Of a stretch of 64,000 nucleotides of DNA, positions 26,356-35,486 are shown piece after piece; positions within the stretch are counted from its first letter, which is position 1, and each line of letters begins with the position of its first letter. Where the stretch lies: NCBI GenBank assembly GCA_002716625.1, contig PBAS01000032.1, positions 1 through 64,000 of the forward strand. The letters run 5' to 3'. The DNA comes from Phycisphaeraceae bacterium (lineage in GTDB: Bacteria; Planctomycetota; Phycisphaerae; Phycisphaerales; Phycisphaeraceae). Below the pieces are notes generated by a model, which was not told the origin of the DNA, ran no database searches, and saw only the letters and a list, made by a program, of their open reading frames with translations. Position numbers and translations under genes: made by a program.

Positions 26356-27650
26356 AACTCGAAAGTTGATTCGCTACAAGTTCGACGTCGACGTCCAAAC
26401 CACATTAATCCAAGGGTCAGGACTGTAGTCGTGGCCGGTTCGGGAATCAGTGAGGCTGCGGCGGCCCCTGCCTGCGCGGTCGTCCAATTGGCGCCAACAA
26501 CGCCAAGGTCTGCCACGTCGACATTTCCATCTCCGGTGAAGTCGCCATCTACAGGTGTTGCGTTGGTGCTACCAAAGTTGGCGCCGACAATGCCTAAATC
26601 CCCCACATCCACCACGCCATCACCATTAGCATCGCCTGGCGTCGATGCGTCTCCAGTATCGATTACCAGCATGGGCCGAGTAGTGAAATCTTCTGCAGTA
26701 CTACCCAATTCGCCGGACCGATAAGCCTGCCCATAGTTGATATCAAGCGTGGGAAGTTCATCGCCTGGACTTAATCCCGTCACAAAGACCCCGTTGCCTG
26801 TCAGGGAATCGAGTAGTCCTGTTACATCAAAGACCTTGAACCCTTCGGTTGCACCCTGTGCAACTTCAATTGCACCAGGATGTGACGAATCATATTCCTC
26901 GGTACCTGGGGTAGCGTGCGGATCACCCACATCGGACGGTCCACAATTGAATGCTGCTGCTATGGGGTCATTGGGGGCATGGGCTGCCGAGCAGTCCTGG
27001 GACCAGTTTCCCTTTCCCCGTCGCTTTTGTTCAGCGGTCACAACCCCCTTGTTGGCAAGTCCGTCGTTCGTTCCCCAGCGTGGGGACACCAGCATTGGAT
27101 AAAGGCCAATCGTGCCCGCATTAAGTTTGGGCGTTGTCTCTATTTCTGGAGTGAATTCGCCGTCCGGTGTACTCTTGGCGCGTTCGGGACCAAGATCATT
27201 ATCGTTATACAGGTGCAATTTGGCTGAGGTAACCGGGACATCGGGTGGCACCTGTCCTACGGCAGTTCCAAAGACATCCCGAAAGCGAATGAAAAAGCGT
27301 GCATAACGGATTACGGGTCCTGCTTCGATACTGGATGGGCCCATTTTTACTGCTCCCGTGAGTTTCTGGAAAAACTGGCCGGCTTCCAATATGTCTGTGC
27401 CCCCACCATTGGTTGACTGCATTTCGTAGGCACTCATGTCGCCCTGGTGTGGGTTGTCGACGTCCGCCGTGTCGCCGAAGTTGACGGTATAGGCCCATCG
27501 AATTGAGGTGTCCTGGGCACGCTCATAACCATCGACACCCTGCTGAAAAATAAAAAGGTCAGCAATGGCTGGCCCGGTTAACGATAGTACTACTATGCAT
27601 GGCACGGTGAGAGAAAACACTTTTGAACCACAGTGAAATATCATCGCCAA
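26346..27650 (-). CDS. PEP-CTERM protein with two dockerin-like repeats
   Basis: A 434-residue exported protein with signal peptide (FSLTVPCIVVLSLTGPAIA), an N-terminal domain beginning DLFIFQQGVDGYERAQDTSI, a middle segment PPDVPVTSAKLHLYN resembling DNRLRE-type cell-surface modules, then GDANGDGVVDVGDLGIVGAN and GDFTGDGNVDVADLGVVGAN. It ends with PEP-CTERM IPEPATTTVLTLGL and an arginine cluster. It is the intact paralogue of the frameshifted gene at 24288-25450. About 13 residues follow the arginine cluster, longer than usual. The family function is unknown; surface attachment is likely. Confidence 0.85.
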   Translation of the reverse strand: MAMIFHCGSKVFSLTVPCIVVLSLTGPAIADLFIFQQGVDGYERAQDTSIRWAYTVNFGDTADVDNPHQGDMSAYEMQSTNGGGTDILEAGQFFQKLTGAVKMGPSSIEAGPVIRYARFFIRFRDVFGTAVGQVPPDVPVTSAKLHLYNDNDLGPERAKSTPDGEFTPEIETTPKLNAGTIGLYPMLVSPRWGTNDGLANKGVVTAEQKRRGKGNWSQDCSAAHAPNDPIAAAFNCGPSDVGDPHATPGTEEYDSSHPGAIEVAQGATEGFKVFDVTGLLDSLTGNGVFVTGLSPGDELPTLDINYGQAYRSGELGSTAEDFTTRPMLVIDTGDASTPGDANGDGVVDVGDLGIVGANFGSTNATPVDGDFTGDGNVDVADLGVVGANWTTAQAGAAAASLIPEPATTTVLTLGLMWFGRRRRTCSESTFEFYL

Positions 27651-27745
27651 CTCCCTGTGATATGGTCTGTGCGAACGAATGAATCGGAAACTGCGTTGTC
27701 CAAGATGTAGTCTCTCCCATCCTAAATAACGATTGAATTATAAGA

Positions 27746-27754
27746 GGGGGGGGG
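27746..27754. repeat. Run of nine G upstream of a PEP-CTERM gene
   Basis: A homopolymer of nine G lies about 95-105 bases before the start of the 27650 PEP-CTERM gene, in its probable promoter region. Such tracts can slip and change expression between cells; no evidence for that is seen here beyond the tract itself. Confidence 0.4.
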
Positions 27755-27797
27755 TAGAAGATTTATTCTGAGTTGTTTTTGCCATGTGATAAATTCA

Positions 27798-28341
27798 TCA
27801 GTCGATCCGGACAGGATGGTTCCTGGGTCTCGGTGGGCTTGGTAAACAAATTTCATATAGATACTTACCGGGCTGCTGGCTTCGGCGATCAGGTGGTATG
27901 TGATCTATAAGTGAGGCGTGCTTTAACACTGCAAACTGCTGCAGGGCGAGACAGTGAAGGCTGCCTAGGCCAATGATCTTCTCTGCTGGTTCATTAGGCG
28001 CGACAGTACCATTGATGAGGATCGAGGTGTTGTGGGAAATCCCCGGTGTGCGTTGTTCAAAAAGGCTGGCAATGATGACAACTTGAAGTTTTCTGGCAGA
28101 TTGCATGGCACGGTACGAGTTGGTCCTGTGATACGTTCGGCGTATTGGAAATTTCTCGTGTTTTTATTTTCTGGAAAGCAGGGGAGTGGAAAAGTTCTTG
28201 TGTTTCAATGATCGTAGCGCCACGGTGTGCTGCTTCACGAATCTTTTCGATTGATGGTTTTAAGTTCTGTTCCAGGTCATCATCGCACGAGTGCTGGATG
28301 ATGCCCAGGTAGAGAATGTCGCTGCGTATTTGGTTATCCAT
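27798..28341 (-). pseudogene. Decayed carbon-nitrogen hydrolase (nitrilase superfamily)
   Basis: The N-terminal part (LYLGIIQHSCDDDLEQNL, IREAAHRGATIIETQELFHS with the catalytic Glu) resembles N-carbamoylputrescine amidase and related hydrolases. The next conserved segment, ITGPT, appears in a second frame, and LQVVIIASLFEQRTPGISHN in a third, so at least two frameshifts are present between about 28080 and 28150. Beyond that the homology fades, and the catalytic Lys and Cys are missing. The gene is not functional as read. It sits between accessory genes near the island, which fits local gene decay. Confidence 0.72.
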
Positions 28342-28549
28342 TAGATCGACCCGTGTTTTGAACCCGTCACACTTGTTGTCGAGTTGACCACAGAAAAATA
28401 TGGACGGGATGACTATGATCGTTTTTGGTTGCTCAGTTTCATGGTGGAAAGAGAATTTGTTGAATTAGTCGTCTGGGAAATTGTAAGTTTTTAAGAAACC
28501 GGGCTGTGGTTGGACGCTTGGTACCGTGTTTTTAGCTTCGAGGAAAACA

Positions 28550-29926
28550 GTGTCAAACAAAATGACTGGTTACTTGTCCGGATTAAGCCTTCCCCGGCAG
28601 GTATTGGCACTTGCGATCTGGCCTTTTATTGAGCAAATGATGGCCGTTTTCGTTGGGACTGTCGATATGGTGGTCGCCGGTCATCTGTCCCCCGAGTCCC
28701 TTGCGGTTGCCGCGGTCGATGCGCTGGGTGTAACCAGCTATATCACGTGGCTGATGGCCTTGGTCTTTTCTGCTGTGGGTGTAGGCGCCGCCGCGTTGAT
28801 CGCCAGGGCTGTAGGTGGTGGTCATAAAGGATTGGCCCATGCCTCGCTTGGTCAGGCCATGTTGATGGCAGTGGTATGTGGCTTGTTGGTCGGGGTGGGC
28901 ACATACATCCTGGCCCAACCCATTGGTCAGGTTTCAGGGCTTGGCGGCGCGGGCCTACATTGGTCAACTGTCTATTTACGTATCGTCAGCTTTGCGTTCC
29001 TTCCGAGTGCTTTGCTGATTATTGGGAACGCTGCACTCCGTGCAGCAGGAGATACCCGTACGCCTTGTGCGGTGATGGCTACTGTTAATATTGCCAATGT
29101 GATCTTCAGTTTGCTCTTTGTGTATGGGCCCAGGCCTATTGGCGGTCATGGTGTAGCGGGTATCGCGGCTGGGACCCTATGCGCATGGGTCATCGGCTCC
29201 GTGGTTACCATCACGGTTCTCATTTGCGGATGGGGGGGCTTGCGGCTTTATATTCACCGGCTTCGTCTTCACCTACACACCGCACGGCGTATTGTGCGTG
29301 TGGCAGTTCCCAATATGTATGAGTCTATATGCGGTATGTGGCTAGGGAATTTCCTGATTCTCATGATAGTTGGTCGGTTGGTGGGCGATGCCACATTGGG
29401 CGCTCACATGATTGCTCTGCGAATCGAGTCGGTTTCGTTTCTCGGTGGATTGGCGTTGGGAATGGCCGCCGCAACTCTCACAGGACAGTATCTGGGGATG
29501 GGTGAGGTTAAAGGTGCCCGATCGGCGGCGGTGATATCAACATGGTTTGCCGCCGCGTACATGGGGATTTGGGGGATAGCCTATTTGGCTGTGCCCACGC
29601 AAATGGTTCGATTAGTAACCAACGCCGAACCACTGATTCGTCAAGCACCTGAAATTCTTCGAATTTATGGTCCCATACAGATCTTTTTGGCCATCATGAT
29701 CGTGTTATCCCACTCGCTGAGAGGTGCTGGGGATACGCGGGCTTCTATGTGGATTACCATTCTGTCCATCTTCTCGATCCGTGTGCCCGGTTGTTATCTC
29801 CTAGGGGTGACATTGGATTTGGGACTCCCCGGTATCTGGCTTGCCATGTGTGGTGAAATGACGTTGCGATCACTGGTGTTCATTTGGCGATTTCGTCAAG
29901 GCCGCTGGGAGAAGGTTGTGGTATAG
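28550..29926 (+). CDS. MATE family efflux transporter
   Basis: About 458 residues with twelve hydrophobic helices in two similar halves: IWPFIEQMMAVFVGTVDMVV opens the first, VAVPNMYESICGMWLGNFLI the second. Repeated ARAVGGG and LRAAGDTRTP / LRGAGDTRAS motifs are typical of MATE proteins, which export organic cations and drugs in exchange for Na+ or H+. The frame is open to GTG 28526, but GTG 28550 has AGGA five bases upstream and is preferred. The substrate is unknown. The transporter has no linked regulator. Confidence 0.92.
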   Translation: MSNKMTGYLSGLSLPRQVLALAIWPFIEQMMAVFVGTVDMVVAGHLSPESLAVAAVDALGVTSYITWLMALVFSAVGVGAAALIARAVGGGHKGLAHASLGQAMLMAVVCGLLVGVGTYILAQPIGQVSGLGGAGLHWSTVYLRIVSFAFLPSALLIIGNAALRAAGDTRTPCAVMATVNIANVIFSLLFVYGPRPIGGHGVAGIAAGTLCAWVIGSVVTITVLICGWGGLRLYIHRLRLHLHTARRIVRVAVPNMYESICGMWLGNFLILMIVGRLVGDATLGAHMIALRIESVSFLGGLALGMAAATLTGQYLGMGEVKGARSAAVISTWFAAAYMGIWGIAYLAVPTQMVRLVTNAEPLIRQAPEILRIYGPIQIFLAIMIVLSHSLRGAGDTRASMWITILSIFSIRVPGCYLLGVTLDLGLPGIWLAMCGEMTLRSLVFIWRFRQGRWEKVVV

Positions 29927-30069
29927 AGTACTCAACATCCCTTCATCATGGATTGCCGGGAGTATGACATGCTTCTTGAGCAAGCAAAAACGAATCGGCG
30001 GCGATGTGCCGATCAAAACGAAGCCTTTGAGAGGAAAGTTCTGCCAGTGAAAGAGCGGAGATGTTCTGC

Positions 30070-32142
30070 CTAATCCTCTTCTTGTTTCGGCTTGTACTGG
30101 GTAACGATTTGCTGCTGGACATTGCTTGGGACTGGGTCGAAATGGCTCAGTTCCATGGCAAATGATCCCTGTCCGCCGGTGACGCTCTTTAACTGGCTTT
30201 GGTAATTGCTGACCTCTGCCAAAGGAACAATTGCTTTAACTACGGCCATGTCATCTCCCAGCATGTCGGTGCCCTGGATTCGTCCCCGTTTACCGGAGAG
30301 ATCGCCGGTGATATCTCCCAATTGTGCATTTGGGACGGTAACTTCCATATTGACGCACGGTTCGAGAAGTACAGGTTTGGCTTTATTTACCGCATCAATA
30401 AAAGCACGTTTGCCTGCAGTGACGAAAGCAACTTCCTTGGAATCTACCGGATGATGTTTGCCATCATAAACTGACACTTTGACGTCCTGGATCGGATACC
30501 CGGCGATTGCCCCTTCCTCCATGGCCTGGCGGACGCCTTTCTCGACAGCGGGCACAAACTGATTGGGAATCGAGCCACCAAAAATGTCATTGGAAAATTC
30601 AAAGCCGCTGCCACGGTCAAGTGGTTCAACCCGTAGATACACCTCGCCAAACTGACCGGCGCCACCCGATTGCTTTTTGTGTCTGTGATGGCCTTCGGCC
30701 TTGGCCATAATCGTTTCTCGATAGGCGATCTTGGGCGGCTTGGTATCAACTTCGACGTTGTAACGATTCTTGAGTTTTTCAAGGATAATGCGCAAATGCA
30801 ACTCGCCCATTCCATGTATGACGGTTTCATGGGTCACGGAGTCACGCGTAACATGAAATGTGGGGTCTTCCTCTTGGATTTTGTGCAGGGCGTCACCAAT
30901 CTTCCCTTCGTCGCCGCGGCTCTTGGCGGTAATTGCCAATCCACACATTGGTTCAGGAATCGTGGTTGATTTGAGATTAATTTCCTTGCCATCCGAGGTT
31001 TCAAGAAGAACGGATCCGCGATGTATCTGCTCGACTTTGGCAACGGCGACGATATCACCTGCTACCGCGGCATCAGTTTCGATGTGTTCTTTACCTTGCA
31101 ACTTGAATAGGTGTGAGATCTTGAAAGGTTTGGTACCTTCGCCTGTATGGGGGTTGGCAACACTCAGCGATGATGTGGAGGTAACCGTTCCCGTGTGTAC
31201 GCGAAAAGTACTGAGTTTGCCCACAAATGGATCACTGGCCACGGTGAATACATGAGCAACCGCCGGTTTGTCCACTTCGGGGTCACAGGTGACGGGCTCT
31301 TGGCCATCCGTGCCTACCAATGTGGCACGCTTGCCTTCAGTCGGACTTGGAGCCAAGTTGGCAAAATAACCCAGTAGTTCTTTCACGCCGACGCTGGTCT
31401 CGATGTTGTCATGTGGACGCGCGGCGGTGAATGCGATGGGGACCAGATGCCCATTTAACAGCGCTTTTTTGAAGGGTTCATGTAACTGGTCTGGATTGAC
31501 CTCACCTTGCTCAAGATAGGTTTCCATTAATTCGTCATCTACTTCAACAACTTGTTCGACAATCTTGGTATGGGCATCAGCGATGGGGCCAAGGTCGCTA
31601 TCGCCTTCAGCGTTAGCAAAACAGTCAATGACCTTGGTGGCATCTTTGGCGGGCAGGTTAATCGGCAGACATTCGCGGCCGAAGGATTGCGTAATCTGTT
31701 CAAGTAGAGCGGGCAGATTAAGGTTCTCGCCATCAATTTTGTTGATCACGATCAGGCGGCAGTGTTCTTCTTGTTTGGCCACTTCCATCATGCGACGGGT
31801 CACATGTTCAATGCCAGTTGCGGCATTAATTACAACTGCCACCGTCTCCACGGCGGCGAGGGCGGTAAGGGCATGTCCGATGAATTCAGGATATCCCGGG
31901 GTGTCAATTAGGTTGATATGCTTGCCGTCATGGTCAAGATGAACCATGCTACAGCCCATGCTGTGGCCGTGCTCTTTTTCTTCATCTGTAAAATCACTAA
32001 CCGTGGTCCCTTTTTCAACCAGGCCAGTCTGATGAATTGCACTGGCTTCGCGAAGCAATGCTTCGATCAGGCTGGTTTTTCCAGAACCTCCATGGCCAAC
32101 TAGAGCCACGTTACGTAAGTCCCCCGTCGCATGAGTGGGCAT
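30070..32142 (-). CDS. EF-G-like translational GTPase (paralogue)
   Basis: A 690-residue GTPase with all five EF-G domains. The G1 loop is GHGGSGKTSL rather than the canonical HIDAGKTT, G3 is DTPGYPEF and G4 is NKID; domain IV carries the SGGAGQFGEVYLRVEPL segment and the protein ends with PVPSNVQQQIV. The altered G1 loop and loose switch region indicate an EF-G paralogue (EF-G2-type), not the main elongation factor. Such paralogues may act in ribosome recycling or under stress. ATG 32142 has AGGAG seven bases upstream; the frame is open 22 codons further. It stands alone. Confidence 0.9.
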   Translation of the reverse strand: MPTHATGDLRNVALVGHGGSGKTSLIEALLREASAIHQTGLVEKGTTVSDFTDEEKEHGHSMGCSMVHLDHDGKHINLIDTPGYPEFIGHALTALAAVETVAVVINAATGIEHVTRRMMEVAKQEEHCRLIVINKIDGENLNLPALLEQITQSFGRECLPINLPAKDATKVIDCFANAEGDSDLGPIADAHTKIVEQVVEVDDELMETYLEQGEVNPDQLHEPFKKALLNGHLVPIAFTAARPHDNIETSVGVKELLGYFANLAPSPTEGKRATLVGTDGQEPVTCDPEVDKPAVAHVFTVASDPFVGKLSTFRVHTGTVTSTSSLSVANPHTGEGTKPFKISHLFKLQGKEHIETDAAVAGDIVAVAKVEQIHRGSVLLETSDGKEINLKSTTIPEPMCGLAITAKSRGDEGKIGDALHKIQEEDPTFHVTRDSVTHETVIHGMGELHLRIILEKLKNRYNVEVDTKPPKIAYRETIMAKAEGHHRHKKQSGGAGQFGEVYLRVEPLDRGSGFEFSNDIFGGSIPNQFVPAVEKGVRQAMEEGAIAGYPIQDVKVSVYDGKHHPVDSKEVAFVTAGKRAFIDAVNKAKPVLLEPCVNMEVTVPNAQLGDITGDLSGKRGRIQGTDMLGDDMAVVKAIVPLAEVSNYQSQLKSVTGGQGSFAMELSHFDPVPSNVQQQIVTQYKPKQEED

Positions 32143-32393
32143 TATTTTCTCCTGCAAAACGGCTTGGTTGCCTTGTGGGTTGTGCCAACGATACTTGTTA
32201 TGGCTCAATCAAATGGTATGAGCCAATGGTTTATTCAGTCCTCTTGTCTGCTCTGACAGGTGCCCCGTGAGTGGTTTTTAAGCCATTTAAGAGGGCCGTT
32301 CCAGTATACGAGATGGACTGGTGGTGGCAACGGAGTCAAGGTTTTCCCAGATGGGGTTCCAAGGTGTGGTGCCGGCGTGATTTACAGTGTTGG

Positions 32394-33080
32394 TTAGTGG
32401 CGGAGATTATATTTGAGGATGCAACAAATGGCATGAAAGCCATCTTTCCATGTGATCTTCTTGCCCTCGTCGTAAGTACGGCCAGAGTAAGAGATGCCAA
32501 CTTCGTAGATGCGATATCCGCCGCGGGCAAGTTTGGCGGTGATCTCAGGTTCAAAGCCAAAACGATTTTCCTCGATCGGAATCGATTGGATAACATCCCG
32601 CCGGAAAGCCTTGTAGCAGGTCTCCATGTCCGTCAAATTGAGATTTGTCATCATGTTGGACAGAAGGGTCAGAAACTTGTTGCCAGCAGAATGCCAGAAG
32701 TAAAGTACGCGATGGGTCTGGCCACCAGCAAACCGTGATCCGTAAACGGCATCCGCTTTATTGAGTTCAATAGGTTCGATGACGCGTGCATACTCCTGGG
32801 GATCGTATTCCAGGTCAGCGTCTTGGATAATGATGATTTCGCCTTCAGCTGCTGTGATGCCGGTGCGGACTGCGGCGCCTTTCCCTTGGTTCTTGTGGTG
32901 GCGCAGGACCTTGATGCGGTCATCATGGGCATATTGGGCGAGCTTGTCACGCGTGCCATCGGTTGAGAAGTCATCCACGATGATAAGCTGCTTGTCGATT
33001 TCTACGGCCCTTACCATTTCAATGAGATGTTCAATGGTAGAAGATTCATTAAAAACAGGGATGACGACGGAAAGCTTCAT
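32394..33080 (-). CDS. Family 2 glycosyltransferase, dolichol-phosphate mannosyltransferase type
   Basis: A 228-residue GT-A enzyme without membrane helices. [39 protein letters not shown] and [12 protein letters not shown] (DxD motif) are the nucleotide-sugar site; [11 protein letters not shown] and [14 protein letters not shown] are typical of the polyprenyl-phosphate mannose or glucose synthase group. It probably moves a hexose from a nucleotide sugar to a polyprenyl phosphate for cell-envelope glycosylation. It lies alone between the EF-G paralogue and bioA, with about 185 gene-free bases on the first side. Confidence 0.9.
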   Translation of the reverse strand: MKLSVVIPVFNESSTIEHLIEMVRAVEIDKQLIIVDDFSTDGTRDKLAQYAHDDRIKVLRHHKNQGKGAAVRTGITAAEGEIIIIQDADLEYDPQEYARVIEPIELNKADAVYGSRFAGGQTHRVLYFWHSAGNKFLTLLSNMMTNLNLTDMETCYKAFRRDVIQSIPIEENRFGFEPEITAKLARGGYRIYEVGISYSGRTYDEGKKITWKDGFHAICCILKYNLRH

Positions 33081-33234
33081 TGTGTCTTATTGGCTGTTGT
33101 AGTAGGGCGGATGGTGCCACAGTTAATTGTAACGCCGCTTGTCAATGGATACGATACCGCTGAGGTCAGTCGGCATGCTCGTATCTTTATCTTAGATCGG
33201 CCTTTCTGGCTACAGTCTTGATCATCATCTAGCC

Positions 33235-34668
33235 ATGCTTACCGATACCAAACGACTCATAGATCTTGATCATGCACATGTGTGGCATCCATTTACACCC
33301 ATGGCGCAATGGAGGCAGGGCGATCCGCTTATCATCGAGTATGGTGAGGGTCCTTGTCTGTTTGATACAGAAGGTAAGCGATACATCGACGGCGTGTCCA
33401 GCCTCTGGTGTAATGTGCACGGCCATAATATCGTGCAGCTTAACCAGGCGATTCAGGAGCAACTTGATCGTGTGGCCCACACGACTTTGCTAGGACTCGC
33501 CTCGCCGCCAAGTATTGAGTTGGCGGCGAGATTATGTCAACTGGTGCCTGGGGCATTGTCTAAAGTCTTCTATTCCGATGCTGGTGCTACGGCCGTTGAA
33601 GTGGCACTCAAGATGGCGGTTGCCTATTGGTTTCATGTCGGTCAACCGCAGAAGAATCAATTCATTGGTTTTCGGGGGGGGTACCATGGTGATACCACGG
33701 GGGCCATGTCGGTTGGATTCTGTGAGCAGTTTCATCAGCCATTTGGATCGATGGTGTTTCCCGTGACCCAAGTATCGGCACCTGATGCCTGTCGACCACC
33801 ACAGGGTATGCGTATCGTGGCGGATGTTGGTAGTTCAGTTGACAGGTGTTGGCCTAGTGAAGATCAGCAACTTGCAGTAGATCTAAGCATCGCCTGTATT
33901 GCTGAACTGAAGCAAGTGCTTGACACCCAAGCCCACAGTACGGCTGCGATCATTATCGAGCCGGTGATGCAAGGTGCAGCTGGCATGATCTGTCAACCGC
34001 GAGGTTTTGTTCAAGAGGTTGCTCGATTAGCACGAAAGTACGATGTGTTACTTATTGCTGATGAAGTGGCAACTGGTTTTGGGAGGACGGGAAAAATGTT
34101 TGCCTGTGAACACGAGACGGATGATTCATTTGCAGGTCCGGACATCATGTGTCTTGGTAAAGGTTTGACGGGCGGATACCTGCCTTTGGCTGCAACGATG
34201 GCAACCGACCAAATTGAACAGGCGTTTCGTGGAACCATCGAAGAAGGGAAAACGCTTTTCCATGGTCATACCTATACGGGTAACGCCTTGGGGTGTGCTG
34301 TGGCCATGGCCTCACTGGAGTTATTTGATCAGACCAATTTGCTGGGCCATATTGATCAGTGTGGTCAGCTGATGCGAGATCGGCTGGGGGAACTGGGCGA
34401 GTGTCCTGGGGTTAGGGATATCCGCCAGCGAGGTCTGATGGTGGGCATTGAGCTGTCCATACCCAATGAGAGCCATAAGCAGTTGAACCAGACCGGACAT
34501 CTCGGCGGTGAGGTCTGTATGGCCATGCGGTCACGTGGATTAATCGTGCGGCCACTTGGCGATGTGGTCGTCCTCATGCCCATTCCCGCCACGCCCCAAG
34601 AGGTGTTGCACGAGATGATGGACGTCGTTGTGGACACGATTAGCCAGCGGTTTGCGGGTTATGGATAG
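33235..34668 (+). CDS. bioA: Adenosylmethionine-8-amino-7-oxononanoate aminotransferase
   Basis: A PLP-dependent class III aminotransferase of 477 residues in biotin synthesis: it uses S-adenosylmethionine to aminate 7-keto-8-aminopelargonate. VWHPFTPMAQW near the N-terminus is the BioA-specific opening; FYSDAGATAVEVALKMA, RGGYHGDTTGAMS, LLIADEVATGFGRTG and the PLP lysine in CLGKGLTGGYLPL follow. It is longer than most BioA by about 40 residues, mainly in the middle (about 185-220). No other bio genes are in the window. Confidence 0.94.
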   Translation: MLTDTKRLIDLDHAHVWHPFTPMAQWRQGDPLIIEYGEGPCLFDTEGKRYIDGVSSLWCNVHGHNIVQLNQAIQEQLDRVAHTTLLGLASPPSIELAARLCQLVPGALSKVFYSDAGATAVEVALKMAVAYWFHVGQPQKNQFIGFRGGYHGDTTGAMSVGFCEQFHQPFGSMVFPVTQVSAPDACRPPQGMRIVADVGSSVDRCWPSEDQQLAVDLSIACIAELKQVLDTQAHSTAAIIIEPVMQGAAGMICQPRGFVQEVARLARKYDVLLIADEVATGFGRTGKMFACEHETDDSFAGPDIMCLGKGLTGGYLPLAATMATDQIEQAFRGTIEEGKTLFHGHTYTGNALGCAVAMASLELFDQTNLLGHIDQCGQLMRDRLGELGECPGVRDIRQRGLMVGIELSIPNESHKQLNQTGHLGGEVCMAMRSRGLIVRPLGDVVVLMPIPATPQEVLHEMMDVVVDTISQRFAGYG

Positions 34669-34876
34669 TGGCACACCCATCTGCCAAATCGACACCCGTA
34701 GCGGGGGCATGCGTGGTTTGATGGCAGCTAGATTCGATTCTTGGATGTATTCCACCATCGCATGATTGATGCTATGTCTTTGTTTATATGGGGTTTATCA
34801 ACGTTTGGTTGAATCCGGTGGCTAATCCAGACTGGTACGTACTTTGCCATTGTTTGTTGGTGAGAAGGTTTACGTA

Positions 34877-35392
34877 ATGGTGAATGTGCATCCACCAATC
34901 GACCTCCACGGTAATCCCGGGTTCCGGAAAGGGGCCCGGTTCAATGTACTGCTGACAGAAGATCGACCACACAGTGACCAACATTGGACCAGCCAGTTGC
35001 CACGTCTACTTGAGCCTCAAGGGGTGGTTTCGCATGTGGTGCAGACTGGTCAGCAGGCAATTGACATGGCTGAACGTATGGAGATTCATGCCGCAGTGAT
35101 TGATTTAGCAACTCCCATTTATGCTGAATTGGGCAAACGTCCCCAAAGCCATGTCTGTCCGGGTGGAATCTGGCTTATGGAACTGATGCGGCGATTGCCC
35201 AACCAGCCGCCGATTGTCATGCTGCGAAAGCCGGCTTTCAGTCAACGCCAGGCAGTGCGGACATTGACAGATGCGTTGCGGCTTGGTGCCTTCAGTGTGA
35301 TGAACAAGCCCGTGGATGTTGAGCAGCTACTTGGTGTTTTTCGTAGACTTTTGGATAAGAAATATCGGGGAGCGTGGCCAGGTGGGAATTAG
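34877..35392 (+). CDS. Receiver-like protein upstream of groES
   Basis: A 171-residue protein with a response-regulator receiver pattern: acidic residues in NVLLTEDRP, a phosphorylatable Asp candidate in AAVIDLATPIY, and the conserved Lys in FSVMNKPVDVEQL. The Thr/Ser strand reads PIVMLRK, and about 20 extra residues (including CPGGIW) sit after the Asp, so phosphotransfer function is uncertain. No output domain follows. ATG 34877 has AGAAGG eight bases upstream; the frame is open to 34844. It precedes groES by 94 bases on the same strand, but no terminator separates them. Confidence 0.7.
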   Translation: MVNVHPPIDLHGNPGFRKGARFNVLLTEDRPHSDQHWTSQLPRLLEPQGVVSHVVQTGQQAIDMAERMEIHAAVIDLATPIYAELGKRPQSHVCPGGIWLMELMRRLPNQPPIVMLRKPAFSQRQAVRTLTDALRLGAFSVMNKPVDVEQLLGVFRRLLDKKYRGAWPGGN

Positions 35393-35447
35393 AGTCACAA
35401 TTACAAATATACAGATTGTTTACAAGTAGGAAATCAGTTCAGCAACA

Positions 35448-35463
35448 TGCCGCCTTGGCGGCA
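35448..35463 (+). promoter_or_regulatory. Inverted repeat in the groES leader
   Basis: TGCCGCC-TT-GGCGGCA is a perfect inverted repeat 23 bases before the groES ATG, just before the SD (AAGGAGAG). No CIRCE element (TTAGCACTC-N9-GAGTGCTAA) is present. It could be an operator for another heat-shock repressor or a hairpin that restrains translation. Confidence 0.5.
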
Positions 35464-35486
35464 AGCTCATCAGAAGGAGAGCCCTC

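Noticed and set aside
29948-30073. 41-codon forward frame after the MATE gene
   Set aside because: No ribosome binding site and it overlaps the EF-G-like stop on the other strand; composition alone does not support a gene.
35393-35486. Possible CIRCE element upstream of groES
   Set aside because: The TTAGCACTC-N9-GAGTGCTAA pattern is not present; only a different inverted repeat was found.
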